A stretch of 64,000 bases of DNA from Heterodera schachtii (Eukaryota; Nematoda; Chromadorea; Rhabditida; Heteroderidae): contig SIJG01000004.1 in the NCBI GenBank assembly GCA_023374025.1, positions 248,001-312,000 on the forward strand, given 5' to 3'. Below the pieces are notes generated by a model. The model searched no databases, was not told the DNA's origin, and worked only from the letters and a program-made list of their open reading frames with translations. Position numbers and translations under genes: made by a program. This document shows positions 41,645 through 59,316 of the stretch, piece by piece; position 1 is the first letter of the stretch, and every line of letters starts with the position of its first letter.

Positions 41645-44107
41645 ATGAGCGGCTCTTTCGATTCGGTGATTGCCAATCAGCCCGTGGTGATAGACAACGG
41701 TTCGGGTGTGGTCAAGGCGGGGTTTGCCGGCGAGCAGTCACCGAAGTGTGTGTTCGGCAACTTTGTTGGTCGGCCCAAACATGTGCGAGTGATGGCCGGC
41801 GCACTGGAAGGAGACGTTTTTATCGGTTGAAAGTGAAAAATCACTTCGCTGACTCAAGCAACTAAATTTTGAGGACCAAAAGCGCAAGAACATCGGGGAC
41901 TGCTCTCGCTGAAGTACCCAATGGAACACGGAATTGTGACGGATTGGAACGACATGGAAAAAGTGTGGCAGTACATCTACAGCAGTGATCAGCTGAAAGT
42001 TAGTGAGCAGCATTGATTAAATAATAAAATTTAAAAAAAAATTGAAAAATTTATCGATGACTTTTTAAAATCAGAGCATTTTGATTTTTTAATACTTCCA
42101 GGCCGAGCCAAGTGAGCATCCGGTGTTGCTCACCGAAGCTCCGCTGAACCCGCAAACAAATCGGGAAAAGGCGGCTGAAATTTTCTTCGAAACGTTCAAT
42201 GTGCCGGCCCTTTTCGTCCAAATCCAAGCGGTACTTTCTCTGTACTCTTCTGGCCGCACCACCGGCGTCGTTTTGGACTCGGGCGACGGCGTCACTCACG
42301 TTGTGCCCATCTTTGAGGGATTTGCCATTGAGCACGGGTAAATACGGAGCTGTCGTTCCTGCTTTTAAGCCATTTAAGAGCAACTTCCCCACCCTCCGAA
42401 AAAGCAAAATTTTAAAAATTAATTTAATTGACTTCGTAATACCAAATTTCGTCCGTCCGTTTTTCCCTTTGTTTTCTTTTTTACGCCTTTTCTCCGCCTC
42501 CAATGAAAAACGGTTCAGAATTCAGAGGATAGACATTGCGGGCCGCGATGTGACACGCCAAATGAAACTGTTGCTGCGAAAGGAGGGCCATTTGTTCACC
42601 AAAACGAGCGAATTCGAAATTGTGCGCGAAATCAAAGAGCAGCGGTGTCGGCTGCTGACGACGCCGTTAAAAGAGGAGCCGACGGCGGGCGACCCGGGAA
42701 AAGTGAGCGGAGGGGGGGGGGGCGAAGACATTCCCGGGGTTTTGCGTTTTATGAAAATTCGGAATAATTAAGGTGGGGAAATCGTAATTAATTATTTTTG
42801 GGGTTTTATTCCTGCAATTGCAATGTCAGTTTTTCACTTTTTCTCATGTCCACTCTTTGTCAGAAACTGTCGGTTGGCCCCGTCGCCCTTTTCCTCCACC
42901 ATTTGGGAAACGATTCGTTGACTAAAAGTGTAAGGCCGTGAAAACACTCACTGTTAATCATTGGCGCGCTTTTCGTTGCCTTTCGCTTCGTTCCATTGTT
43001 TTTCTCCCTTTTTTTTTCCTTTTTCCCTTCCCTTTGCTTTTTAATTTTTAAATTCTGTCGACTTTTTTGAATGGCATTTATTTTGCTTTGTTGGGATTCC
43101 CTTTCGCTGCTGCTTCTCCGCCTCATTTCCTTTCCGTCCCACAGATTTCGCACACTCTTCCGGATGGATCCAAAATTGAAATTGGACCTTCCCATTACCG
43201 GGCACCCGAATTGCTTTTTCGGCCTGAACTGATTGGTGAGGAATGCGATGGGATTTCTCATTGTGTGGCCAATGCAATTTTTGTGAGTTTATTCTACCTT
43301 TTTTATACTTTGACTAACCCAGAAATAACACAGAAATGTGACGTCGACCTACGCAAAACTCTCTATCAGAACATTGTGCTCAGCGGCGGTTCGACAATGT
43401 TCGCCGGGTTCGGCGACAGACTTTTGGCCGAAGTTCGTCCTCCCTTTCCTCAGGGACGGACGGTTCCGGGAAGGAACGCTGGATATGTATCCTCCCCCCC
43501 CCTCCCCCCATACCCCTCCACATTCGGAATTCGCCTGTCGGCACAGCCGGGACGCGGGGACGGGACAAACTCGCCACCAAAATATTTTAATCAAATTTTC
43601 AACAAAATTTTTATAAAAAAGTTGCAAGAAAAAAAAAATTCGTCCTAAAATTTCAAAAAACGAAAAAAATTCTTCAATTTTTGTTTTTGAATTCTTATAA
43701 ATAAATTTTCTTAGATTTCATGCAAAATTTCTTTTGTAAGTTTGGAATGTTTTTTAATCCCGCGCGAGATTTGAGGTAAAGCCGCCGGACAAAACCTGTT
43801 CTTTTAAAATTAAAAAAAGTGGTCCACATGAGGATGATTATACCCTCCCGAAATCCTGGAACTGTCCCCCACCCCCTCCATTTTTTATTCCCATTGTCCG
43901 TCATTCATTTCCCTTTCGTTTTGCCAGATGAAACGGCTCTGTCCAAAGGATGTCAAAGTGCGCATTTTGGCCCCCCAAGAGCGGATATTCTCCACTTGGA
44001 TTGGCGGTTCCATTTTGGCGTCTTTGGACACATTCCGCAAAATTTGGGTGACAAAACAGCAATACGAAAACAACGGAAAGATAATCATGGCACGGAAAAC
44101 TTTTTGA
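41645..44107 (+). CDS. ARP1/centractin, dynactin actin-related protein
   Basis: Forms the short filament of dynactin, the dynein cofactor. Exons: 41645-41825, 41874-41998, 42102-42337, 42519-42702, 43145-43282, 43334-43432, 43928-44107. Starts [20 protein letters not shown] (phosphate-binding loop 1). Then [80 protein letters not shown] (phosphate loop 2), [59 protein letters not shown], and the end [20 protein letters not shown]...MARKTF. The match is to ARP1 rather than actin. The segment around residues 215-225 ([15 protein letters not shown]) is more divergent. Introns 4 and 6 are long with poly-G/C tracts. Confidence 0.97.
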
Positions 44108-44705
44108 TGGATGCTTCGGTGGAAGGACAGCCAAATTCGAATAAAACGATCAAATCAGCAAAATCCTTTTGTATTCGTAAATAAATTAAATATGTATTCG
44201 GCCTTTTTGACATAAAACGCTTCGCTTTGATTTCATTGGACTTTTGCCATTGTTTTGTTTGATCCTCTCAAAAATATGCAATTTCCTAATTTATTGTCCA
44301 TTTGTAAATTTGAAATTTGAGCTTTTCTTTTGTCTAAAATCATTTTATCCGACAGAAAATTGCATAATGGATAATTGGACGTGCGCATTTGTTTTGTTTG
44401 CCTTTGCCATTTATGTGTTCACCAGCAGCGGATTTTGTCATTGCAATGAATGAATAAATGAAATGACCTTGGGCCGAGGGGGGGGGGGAGAAAATCGAAA
44501 CGAAAATACAAAAGGAATTTAATTGAATTATGAAGTTATACGGAAAAGGGAAGGAGGACAGACAAAATAATTGGGCAATTTGTTGTATTTGGATTATGAC
44601 ACAAATTAAAACCCAAAGCGAACGATGGATTGCCATTTTGGCATTTGCTCTGTGCCGTTTTGTTTTCCCTCCTCCGCTCCATTCCCTTCCCTTCCCTTGG
44701 CTTTC
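44108..44705. other. Convergent intergenic spacer
   Basis: Lies between ARP1 and the homeobox gene 3' ends. AT-rich with one poly-G run near 44480-44489. No gene supported. Confidence 0.6.
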
Positions 44706-46287
44706 TCATCTCCGTGCTTCTCCTCCCGTGGTGCCCCTTTCTTTGGCATTTGTCCCTTCCCCCTTTCCTTCCGCCTTTCCTTCCGCCGTTTCTTCCGTTT
44801 GGATTGCGTTGTTTCTCGTCGTGAAATTCGGCTCCACTTTTTTCTGTTTCATCCTTCTGTTTTGGAACCACGTTTTCACCTGCAAAAGCCTTTCATTCGC
44901 TGCTTCCGTCTCCCTTTTTTGGCCTTTGTTTGTTTTACTTGCGTTTCGCTTAAACTCAAAACATTCGCCAGCGCAATTCGTTCGGGAGTTGACAGATAAT
45001 TCTGCTCGTTGAATTTGTGCTCCAACCCTTTGGGAAATAAACGAAAAATGAGGCGAAAAAAGTGCCAAAATGCTGCCAAAAGAAATTATTTCGGCGCTTT
45101 TGCCAAAAATTGCCGTACGATCGGACCGACCAATTGCCCCCCCCCCCCTCCTCCTCCTTCGCCCGTCTTTGATCACCGTGCAATTGCTGGTCCGAAAACA
45201 CTGTCCGTGCCTTGCGCCGTCTGTACGATTTGCTGCCCGGGCCTCGTCCCCTGTGCCCATTCCCTTCGTCCGCCATTCCCTCGGGCCGAACCATCGACGG
45301 ATTTCCGCTGGCGGCCACCGCAGCGGCCATTGTGGCGGCAAGTCGAAGTGTTTCGAAGTGAAAAAGACGCGAAGTTGGAATTGGCCACGGGGGAGGGAAA
45401 GGCGGAGAAGCGGAAGGTGACGGAACGGCGTGAGGGAGCGGAAGAGGCGCGGAGAGAAGGACATTTTGGCACTCGCCGGAGGGGCCTTAATAAAGGAAAG
45501 CAAATGCCAATTGAGGGGGGGGGGGGAAAAGAAAGTGCCAAAGGAGGGAATGGAAAGCGCACTCGCCATGGCAAGTCAACGGACCACCAATGACGAAATG
45601 CTCACCGTTATGGTGCTGTTTCTCCTCTGTCCCTTCTTCCTCTTCCCATCGCTTCCTTTGCTCTTCTCCAAAATGTTCGCTTTTTTTCCCCTTTTTCTGC
45701 TGCCGTTGCAAAATCGTCTCAATGTTCAACGCACAATGATCCATCAAATTCAGCGGAGGACGGAGCATCAGAAGAGCGGCGGAAGAAGAAGCGGAGGGAG
45801 GGCGGACGGAGGAGGCGCAGGGAAAGGCGTAGGGCGAGGGGGAGGACGAACACAGCGAAGTGACCGGCCCATTGGGCGGAGGGTGTGCCCTTTGGCCTTC
45901 CGTTCTCCGCGTCTCCGTTTCCGTGTCCATCTTCGGCCCGTCGTCCTCCGTCGCCGTTTCCTTTTGCCATTTTCCACTTTGGCTTGTGCCATTGGTCAGA
46001 AGCAGTCGAACGATTGAAAAGGGCTTCTTCCCCTCGGCCGTTTCGGCTTTTTCCCTCTCCGCAATTTCTCCGCTATTTCGCCTTTTATTTTTCTGAATGC
46101 TTTCGTCTTCGTACTGCTCCAATTTGTGCTGCTGTTTTCGATGCTTCACTTCCTGCTGCCCTTCGCTATGATGAGTAAATGCGGAGGAAGAAGAGGAGGA
46201 AACGGAGGGGCCGCAAAAGCCAAGCAAAAAGTCCATTTTGGGTGAGAAACCGCTAAATGGGATTATTACGACAAAATTACGGGGCAA
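44706..46287 (-). CDS. BSX/bsh-type homeobox transcription factor
   Basis: Exons: 45588-46287 (or from ATG 46239, MDFLLG), 45177-45485, 44939-45027, 44706-44879. The complete homeodomain is assembled across the last three: RRRKARTVFSDQQLHGLEHK, FNEQNYLSTPERIALANVLS, LSETQVKTWFQNRRMKQKK. This is very close to BSX/brain-specific homeobox (RRRKARTVFSD, YLSTPER, ALSLSETQVKTWFQNRRMK). Position 50 of the homeodomain is Gln. The N-terminal exon contains KPFSIVRLLL, which resembles an engrailed-homology-1 repressor motif that would bind Groucho/UNC-37. Exon 2 begins with Pro- and Ala-rich sequence. The exon 1 donor (ATTG|GTGGTC) is weak, so that join is less certain than the homeodomain. Confidence 0.9.
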
Positions 46288-48041
46288 AATATGCTAATTA
46301 GTGCTCTGCTACATTTTCGCCTGCCGTGGGACACGTCAATCACTGCCAAATGGCCTATTGGATTGGACATGCTCAACATTTATGGGAAGCAAATGAAAGG
46401 CGTTTCATTCGTACTGTTTTGAGTTGGCAAAAGTTGCGCGAACTCTAAGCAATCATTTCAATGCGATCGGTGCTAATTGGGCAATTAATATGCCCCAGGG
46501 GAAATGCAAGTGAAGAAATACGGCATGTCCACCAGTAAATCTGCACGGATTATTTGTGGTGGAGTGGCGCCTCCGCCCATTCACTCAAATAATTAATTAT
46601 GCGTGTGCCGTTCGCCATTTCTTCGCCTCAGCAGCCCATCAGTGCCCGGAGGGGCGGCGCTTCGCCCGTCGGTTACGGTAATTGGGGCAAATTGGCCGGA
46701 TGAATAGGGGCGATGGAAGAAGGAGAATAAGCAGCGCAACCGCAACCTAATTAGTTTAATTTGAGCATCATTATTGAGGCTCTTTGGAGATGGACCAATT
46801 TTCTCGGATTTCCTCAAAAATATGCCAAAATAATCGCGGTGTTTTCATCGCCGAAGGGCTAATTGAGGCGGTTGAGAGTGTCGAGAACGGCAAATTGGAG
46901 ACGAAAACATTGCGCAATTGCAGGAGAAAGAAGATGCGCGGATGTGCCAATCGAACCAAAAATTCGGAGAGGAAAGTTGTGGCATTGGCCAAAAGGGCAC
47001 AGACAAAATCAGTGCCAATACCCAATTCATGAATTGTCCTCATTATGCAATTACTTTTTGTTGTAATTTGTTTTCCCATCCAATCACTCAGCGATGAATT
47101 GCTCTTTTCTTTTCGGGGGTTTTGCTGATTTGTCCCTTTACTCCCCCCAATTTTGGCAAATACCCCCCTTTCCCCCCCCCCCCACTTCCTCCTTATCCCA
47201 CCCAATTTGTTTGACACTTTTAATCCAATTTTTCTCGCCTCTCCTCCCCCGCCCCCTTTTGCTCCTGTTCCAAATCCCTTTGCCCAAATGGTCCCTGCGG
47301 GTCAATTTGTCCCCTCTTTCCCTTCCCCCCCCCCCACTAATCGCCCACCCCAAACAGTTCAATCAACAAAACCATTGCTTTGTGCCGCCTATTTGTGTCG
47401 GCATTCCCCAACCAAAAGGTGCAAAAAACAGTCATTGAAGTGCCCTTTTTTACCCTCATTCATTGTCAATGGATGGAACAAATTGGGGAGAAAATAGCAA
47501 AGGAAAGGGCGAAAAAGGAATGATTGGTGCCATCGAAATAGGGAGTAAAATATGAATTAGCAAAAGAAATGATTTATCAGCGAAATAAATGTATAATATT
47601 CGAAGATATTTTTAAAAAATGGGTAAGTCGAATTCAAGAGGGATAAATGTGCAAAAAAAAAAAGGAAAGCTAACGAAGATGGCAACCGACAAAATATTTG
47701 GTAGAAAAAGCCTTTTTAACGAAAGACAATCAAAACAGTCGATAGGATTTTGTGCCAATTTCTCTTCAATTTCGTGGCGAAGTCAGCTCACGCTCCAACC
47801 GAAAAGCGTACACATATTTTGCCTCAAGCGAGTGCCAATCCGGGACAGGCGGCAAATTGGCAAACGGAAACACAAAATAACCAAGGTCAATTAACGGGCA
47901 ATTAGCGTAAAAAGAAAAAAATACCCTTTCTTTGGCCGACAGAGAAAACGAAAGCAAAGGGTTGAGCTCAAACGGCACACGGTCAACACCTTTTCCTTCT
48001 TCGGTCTGAATGAACGATCTAACCCATTAATTCATACTAAT
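46288..48041. other. Gene-poor region upstream of the homeobox gene
   Basis: About 1.75 kb without a supported gene. Several ORFs of 60-150 residues overlap on both strands (for example 46771-47217 minus and 47619-47894 plus), but none shows a recognisable domain. The interval 47150-47340 is C-rich with poly-C runs. For a homeobox gene this is a likely cis-regulatory region. Confidence 0.5.
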
Positions 48042-49092
48042 TTAAATGTTCATTTGTCCTTTTGAATTGCTTTTAAAGAATTCGATTAAAAAGTTTCCAA
48101 CCGAATCGCGTTGTTTCTGTCCGGTAGTCAAATTGTACTGCTTTAGCCTGTCGAGGTCAGTGGTCGAATGTCGATTCTGTGCGGTGGTACCCAACGGAGG
48201 GGCAATGTTCGGGTAAATTCCCACTCCCTTTGGAGAAGCGCCGGTGAAAAAATGTCTAATTTTTGGAATAATGAATTAAAAGAAAAAAGAGTAAAATTAT
48301 TTGCTTTTTTATTCCGAATGAGTCACCACTCACTGTAATTCCGTGGATTGGCTGTGCGTAAGTCGTCCATAACTTTCGGGGATTATGGACACTCGGAAAC
48401 AAATGGCCATGCCGTCAATGTCACTGAAAAGGCAAACGTAAAGATGGAGAAAACAGCTAATTACGACCATAGTTGAAGTAAATAGTTAATTGGAAAACCA
48501 ACCCGGCCAAAGTGTACCCTTTGGGGGGCCTCCGCGACCGCGCCAAAACAATCAAATTGGTCACCGCGTCAATTGCATCTGTCCGAGGAGTGAAGCGGGC
48601 GCACAAATATTTCTTCTTCAGAGCGCGTTCTTCTAAACAAAGGAAAAAAAAGTGAAGGAAAAGCGACGGACGGCGACCGACGCACTTGTGTCAACGGTGA
48701 AGTCCAAGCAGACGAAGCTGGACGGAACTGCTTCTTTGTCCGAAATGACCGCCACGTCCGTCAACACTTCCAAACCGCTGGGCTAAAAAAGGATAATTTT
48801 CAAGCAGAGACAAAACGGACAAACCGGCGTTTCGGCGATGTGTCGGCTTACAGCGATATAACGAACGGAACGGTTGAACAACCCGAAACCGAACCCATCC
48901 TTCCATAAATCGGCGTCACTTCCGTCGTCGTAGGTTTTCGTTAGCTGTTGGAAAAACGGGGAAATGAAAAATTAAAGAAATAACGGAAAACACCGTAATG
49001 AAATTGGCCGGCGCACGACTTTTGTCCGCGACAATTACCATCGAAACAATGGGCAAACGTTCTTCTTCCATTTCAGGACTCCGACTCAACAT
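48042..49092 (-). CDS. MVB12-like ESCRT-I subunit with MABP domain
   Basis: Looks like the ESCRT-I subunit MVB12 (FAM125/MVB12A-B). Starts MLSRSPEMEEERLPIVSMVI at 49092, with a second in-frame ATG at 49071. The MABP domain is read over several exons: ADKSRAPANFIT, LTKTYDDGSDADLWKDGFGF, LFNRSVRYIAVSRHIAETP, GLEVLTDVAVISDKEAVPSS, VDTSERALKKKYLCARFTPR, TDAIDAVTNLIVLARSRRPP with KGYTLAGDIDGMAICFRV. A C-terminal region follows (YPNIAPPLGTTAQNRHSTTD, then LDRLKQYNLTTGQKQRDSVG), ending MNI-stop at 48042. Starts 189 bp after the Asterix stop on the same strand, so the two may be co-transcribed. Confidence 0.88.
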
Positions 49093-49280
49093 CAATAAGG
49101 CAAATACGAAGAATTAAACAACACTTTTTTTGATATTTTTTAAGGATTAACTCAATTTGACAAAGAACCAAAAAAAGTTCATTGGGCTGAACAACGAGTA
49201 TTTCAGGCAAATAATAAGAGATGGAAATGAAACCAATAGAATAACATAATTTGAACTGAACAATTCAATGCACTTATTTT

Positions 49281-49784
49281 TTACGCCCATGGCGGCACAA
49301 TTGGCGTTGGATTCTGCAGATATGACATCACCTGAATTGGAATTGAATATGCAGGTCTAACTAACAATAAGAATCATGCATCAAAGCTGGAAAATTACCA
49401 CGGCCGAAATGCTGAGCATGAACGAGCTGACCACCTGTTTGGTGTCATCGGACGCGCGCATATTGGCAAAACTAACGCATGAGCAAATAAGGGCCACCCA
49501 AGAACACCATTTGAGCTAAATAAATAAACAATGAGTTAATTAAAGAATTTGGAATTCTTTGTTGAAAAGTAATTAAATGCTTATTCCGTACTCTCATCAT
49601 AAGACCCATCATCGAAAAGACCATCCCCAACACGTTCATATACTCCGGAATGCTGTCTTCCGCTGTCACTGGCTGTACCATCGGATCAATTGGCTTATAC
49701 CTGTCAAAATATTAAAATCCAAATAAAAAGAATTTAAAAAATGTACCTGACAATTTTATTTGGTCTACGAACTTCGCCATTCAT
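49281..49784 (-). CDS. Asterix (WDR83OS), PAT-complex subunit
   Basis: Small ER membrane protein, the Asterix half of the PAT intramembrane chaperone (with CCDC47). Exons: 49747-49784 ([13 protein letters not shown]), 49592-49700 ([20 protein letters not shown], then [16 protein letters not shown]), 49399-49515 ([20 protein letters not shown], then [19 protein letters not shown]), 49281-49331 ([20 protein letters not shown]). Length (about 104 residues) and the ending QNPxPxxPPW match the family. Divergent from SMC3, with 265 bp between the start codons. Confidence 0.96.
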
Positions 49785-50049
49785 TTTTATTAAACAGAAA
49801 AATTAAAAAGAAAAAAATCAAAAAGCGGTCTTCGGAAAAAAGACACAAAAAAAGAATCTTTTTATTTAAAACGCAATGACAATGAATTTTTTGCTTTTCC
49901 TTTTCAAAAAAAGTGAATTGAAATTAAAAAAGTGATACTAAATTTAACTTCCAATTTCCTAATTTGTAAGCCTGTTAAATGAGCCTTTAGCTGCAAACCT
50001 ATCAAATATTGACATAAATTTTAATTATTTTCTAACAGAATATACAAAA
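49785..50049. promoter_or_regulatory. Bidirectional intergenic region, Asterix/SMC3
   Basis: 265 bp of AT-rich DNA separate the two divergent start codons, so both promoters or trans-splice leaders must lie here. No defined motif was recognised. The call rests on position only. Confidence 0.4.
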
Positions 50050-55280
<5,231 letters not shown>

Positions 55281-55886
55281 GAATTATGACAACTTTTACA
55301 TTATGTCTTAACAATTTGATCGATCTCACTTTTCACATTTTATCTCGCGCATATAAAATAATAAAAAGGGCTCGGATTTAAAACTGCTGATTATGTTTCT
55401 TTTTGTCTTTGTTTGAGCAGAGGTTTTAATCCATAAAATTTTTAAAATAATGGCGACGTGTTCTACAGAAAATGAATTGACGTTTTGTTTTTTCTTGTCG
55501 TTGCTGATTTGGCTGTTTACTTTTTCTTTTGAATTGCATTCAGCAATTACTCAATTCATATTTCCAATTTATTAATTCTTCCTTTGAGAAACCAATAAAA
55601 AAGAAAAAATTGCATATTTTTATTATGTATATATGAATAGCTTTCTTTGTTTTGCATGCAATACAATAATAAATAACTTTGTTGCTTTCTTTTGTCCTTT
55701 TCCTTTTTGGTCCTTTGAGTCCTTCGGTTTTTCTTTTGTTGTATTTTTTCCTTTTATTTACATAATTTCCATTCCTTAATTACTTTCTTTGGTCAGTCTT
55801 CTCTATTAACCAGTTAATTCCTCCTCAAACTTGCATATTTATTTCTTCGTCCAATTACACTTGCATTTTCTACAAAGTTTCTGAAG
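55281..55886. other. Intergenic, T-rich
   Basis: Spacer between SMC3 and SURF4 on the same strand. T-rich with no ORF of interest. SMC3 3' end and SURF4 promoter lie here. Confidence 0.6.
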
Positions 55887-57243
<1,357 letters not shown>

Positions 57244-59224
57244 CACAGGGTTAGGGACAAATGAAATGGAAGGGAAGGGAAGAGGATGAAGAAGAGATGG
57301 AGGGGGGGGGGGGAAGAGGAGAGAAGAGAAAGGGAGAGGGACGCTAAACAGAAAGGGACAAGCAGATGAAGAGACAGAGAGACAAACCGAGAGAAGGGGG
57401 GGGGGGACGAATGGAAAGGGAAGGAAGAAAAAGAGAACGAAGGGAATGGGGGTGGGGGAGCGAGAAAAATTTGAAAATGATTATTAGTTAATTGGCATTT
57501 AATTTATCTGTAAAGGGAATTCATCATCCTTTTCCATGACCGTCTACCGAAAATCCCGTCTAAAATTTGTTTTCCTATTCTTTGATATTCGATACCCTTT
57601 CACATTTTTTCTTATTTTCCTTTTTGTCCTTTACCATATTGGAACATAAACACGTATTTATTCTCTCCATCTTTCGCAGATTCCTTTATTATTTTATGTA
57701 AATCTCTCCTCTTTCACGCGTTTATTCTTTTGCTGTTTTTCAAAAGCATTCTTTTAATTGTGGATTTTTTCTATTTCTGCACCATTTCTTGCTGATTTCT
57801 CTAATTGCTTCCATTAACAAATGGCAAAAGTACATGGAATTTTTTTTGTTGTTTTACCCTTTACCCCCCCCCCCCCCCCCAATTGTTGTGATTAATTCTT
57901 CCTGTTTAATTTTGCCAGGGATGTCATGTCCACACGTTTTTATTCGATCGTTTTGTTTATTCGCAAACAATTGGGTATACCGTTATTTGATAGTAGAACA
58001 GTAATGAAAAATGATAACCAATTGTTTTAGCATGGAATGCATTGTCAATGTGTTTTATTATGACAGAAAAAAGATTGTTGGCTTTTAAATCTTCTTTGGC
58101 TGAATTTAAATTTTCTCAAACAAACTTAAGTATTTGGTGAAAATATGAAGGGAATCTAAAGCGAAGCTTTTTTCTTAAATCGAAATAATACACCATTCAA
58201 AAAACGAAAGATGAACCAATAAATAGAGAGTGCAGAGAAAAATGCATCTCTCATTTTGTTGTACTATTTTTTTATTTCTGTTAATAGAGAAACGAATTCA
58301 CTTCGTTACGTTTATCTTTTTTTCTTTGCATGTTAATTCAACACAAAATTTGCATACCGGTAGAGAAAAAAATTACGAACAAAATCTAAAGGTTTTTAAG
58401 AAAAAAGAAAAAAAGTTATAAGATGAAAATTTTGCATTTCTTTTTCTCTCTTTTGCATGCTATTTTCATGTCTCTAACACACTGTAAATTTGAAATGATT
58501 ATAATTTTTTGAAGTTGTCAAATTGCTTTCATTTGCCTAGAAAAAATTTCCTCTCTTCATGAGAAAATAATTTTTGAAATTCGTTATTTTTAAGATAAAA
58601 ATTGAAACGCTGGGATAAATAGAATGTGCCAAAATGAGAGGGTACAGAGATTTATATTTTTCTGTATATATTTATTAATTTCTAATAAAATTCAACGGCC
58701 ATACCGTAAATGGGGGGAGGGGAGGGGGGGGGGGAATTCGTATTGGTTGGGACAAAATGTGAAATTTTTTTTACGAAATGGCACTTCACTTTTTAAAGGA
58801 TATCGTCTTTTTCAATTTCATAAATTGTCTTACCAAATAAAATTTTGGATATAATAAAAAAGGTGAAACTCTGTTAACAAGTCACACTCAAAATTTCGTA
58901 AATTTTTGTTTCCGTCGTGAACCTCCCTACATCCAATGAAGTCAGCTTAAAATTCGGATTTGTTCAGCCCTAATTTTCTGAGTTAATTTTTTTTCAAAAA
59001 ATTATGAGTTAACAGAAATGCTTCGTCGGATTTCTCTTTGGGCAAATTTATGACTTTCCCACCTTCCTCCACCCTCCCCCCCCTCCCCGCCCCTCTTCTT
59101 TTTGCTCATTCGAAATGCTTCCAATTATTCCAAAGAACCAACGAAGGACCGAAGAATAATGAATGAATTGAAAGAGGCTGCTGGCGAGCGCACGCCCAAT
59201 CGCCGCATTCGCCCCTTCCCCCCC

Positions 59225-59234
<10 letters not shown>
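57244..59234. other. Gene-poor, G-rich then AT-rich stretch
   Basis: Directly after SURF4 is an A/G-rich purine strand with several 8-11 base G runs (57250-57470). AT-rich DNA follows, with a C run of about 17 at 57866-57880 and a G-rich tract at 58712-58734. ORFs are short and not conserved-looking. Nothing supported. Confidence 0.55.

Positions 59235-59312
<78 letters not shown>
59235..59312. repeat. (CT)n microsatellite
   Basis: About 78 bp of nearly perfect CT repeats, preceded by a C run of about 15. The long Ser/Leu ORF (59102-59635 plus) and the Arg/Glu ORFs on the minus strand are artefacts of this repeat. Confidence 0.95.

Positions 59313-59316
<4 letters not shown>

Noticed and set aside
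45009..46178. Plus-strand ORFs up to 195 codons
   Set aside because: Antisense to the homeobox gene. GC-rich, Arg/Pro/Ser strings without a domain.
46771..47217. Minus-strand 148-codon ORF
   Set aside because: No domain or splice support, and includes C/G-rich tracts. Kept only as a note in the gene-poor region.
47766..47978. Minus-strand frame DLGYFVFPFANLPPVPDWHS
   Set aside because: Reads a little like protein but has no partner exon, and a plus-strand ORF overlaps it. Not enough evidence.
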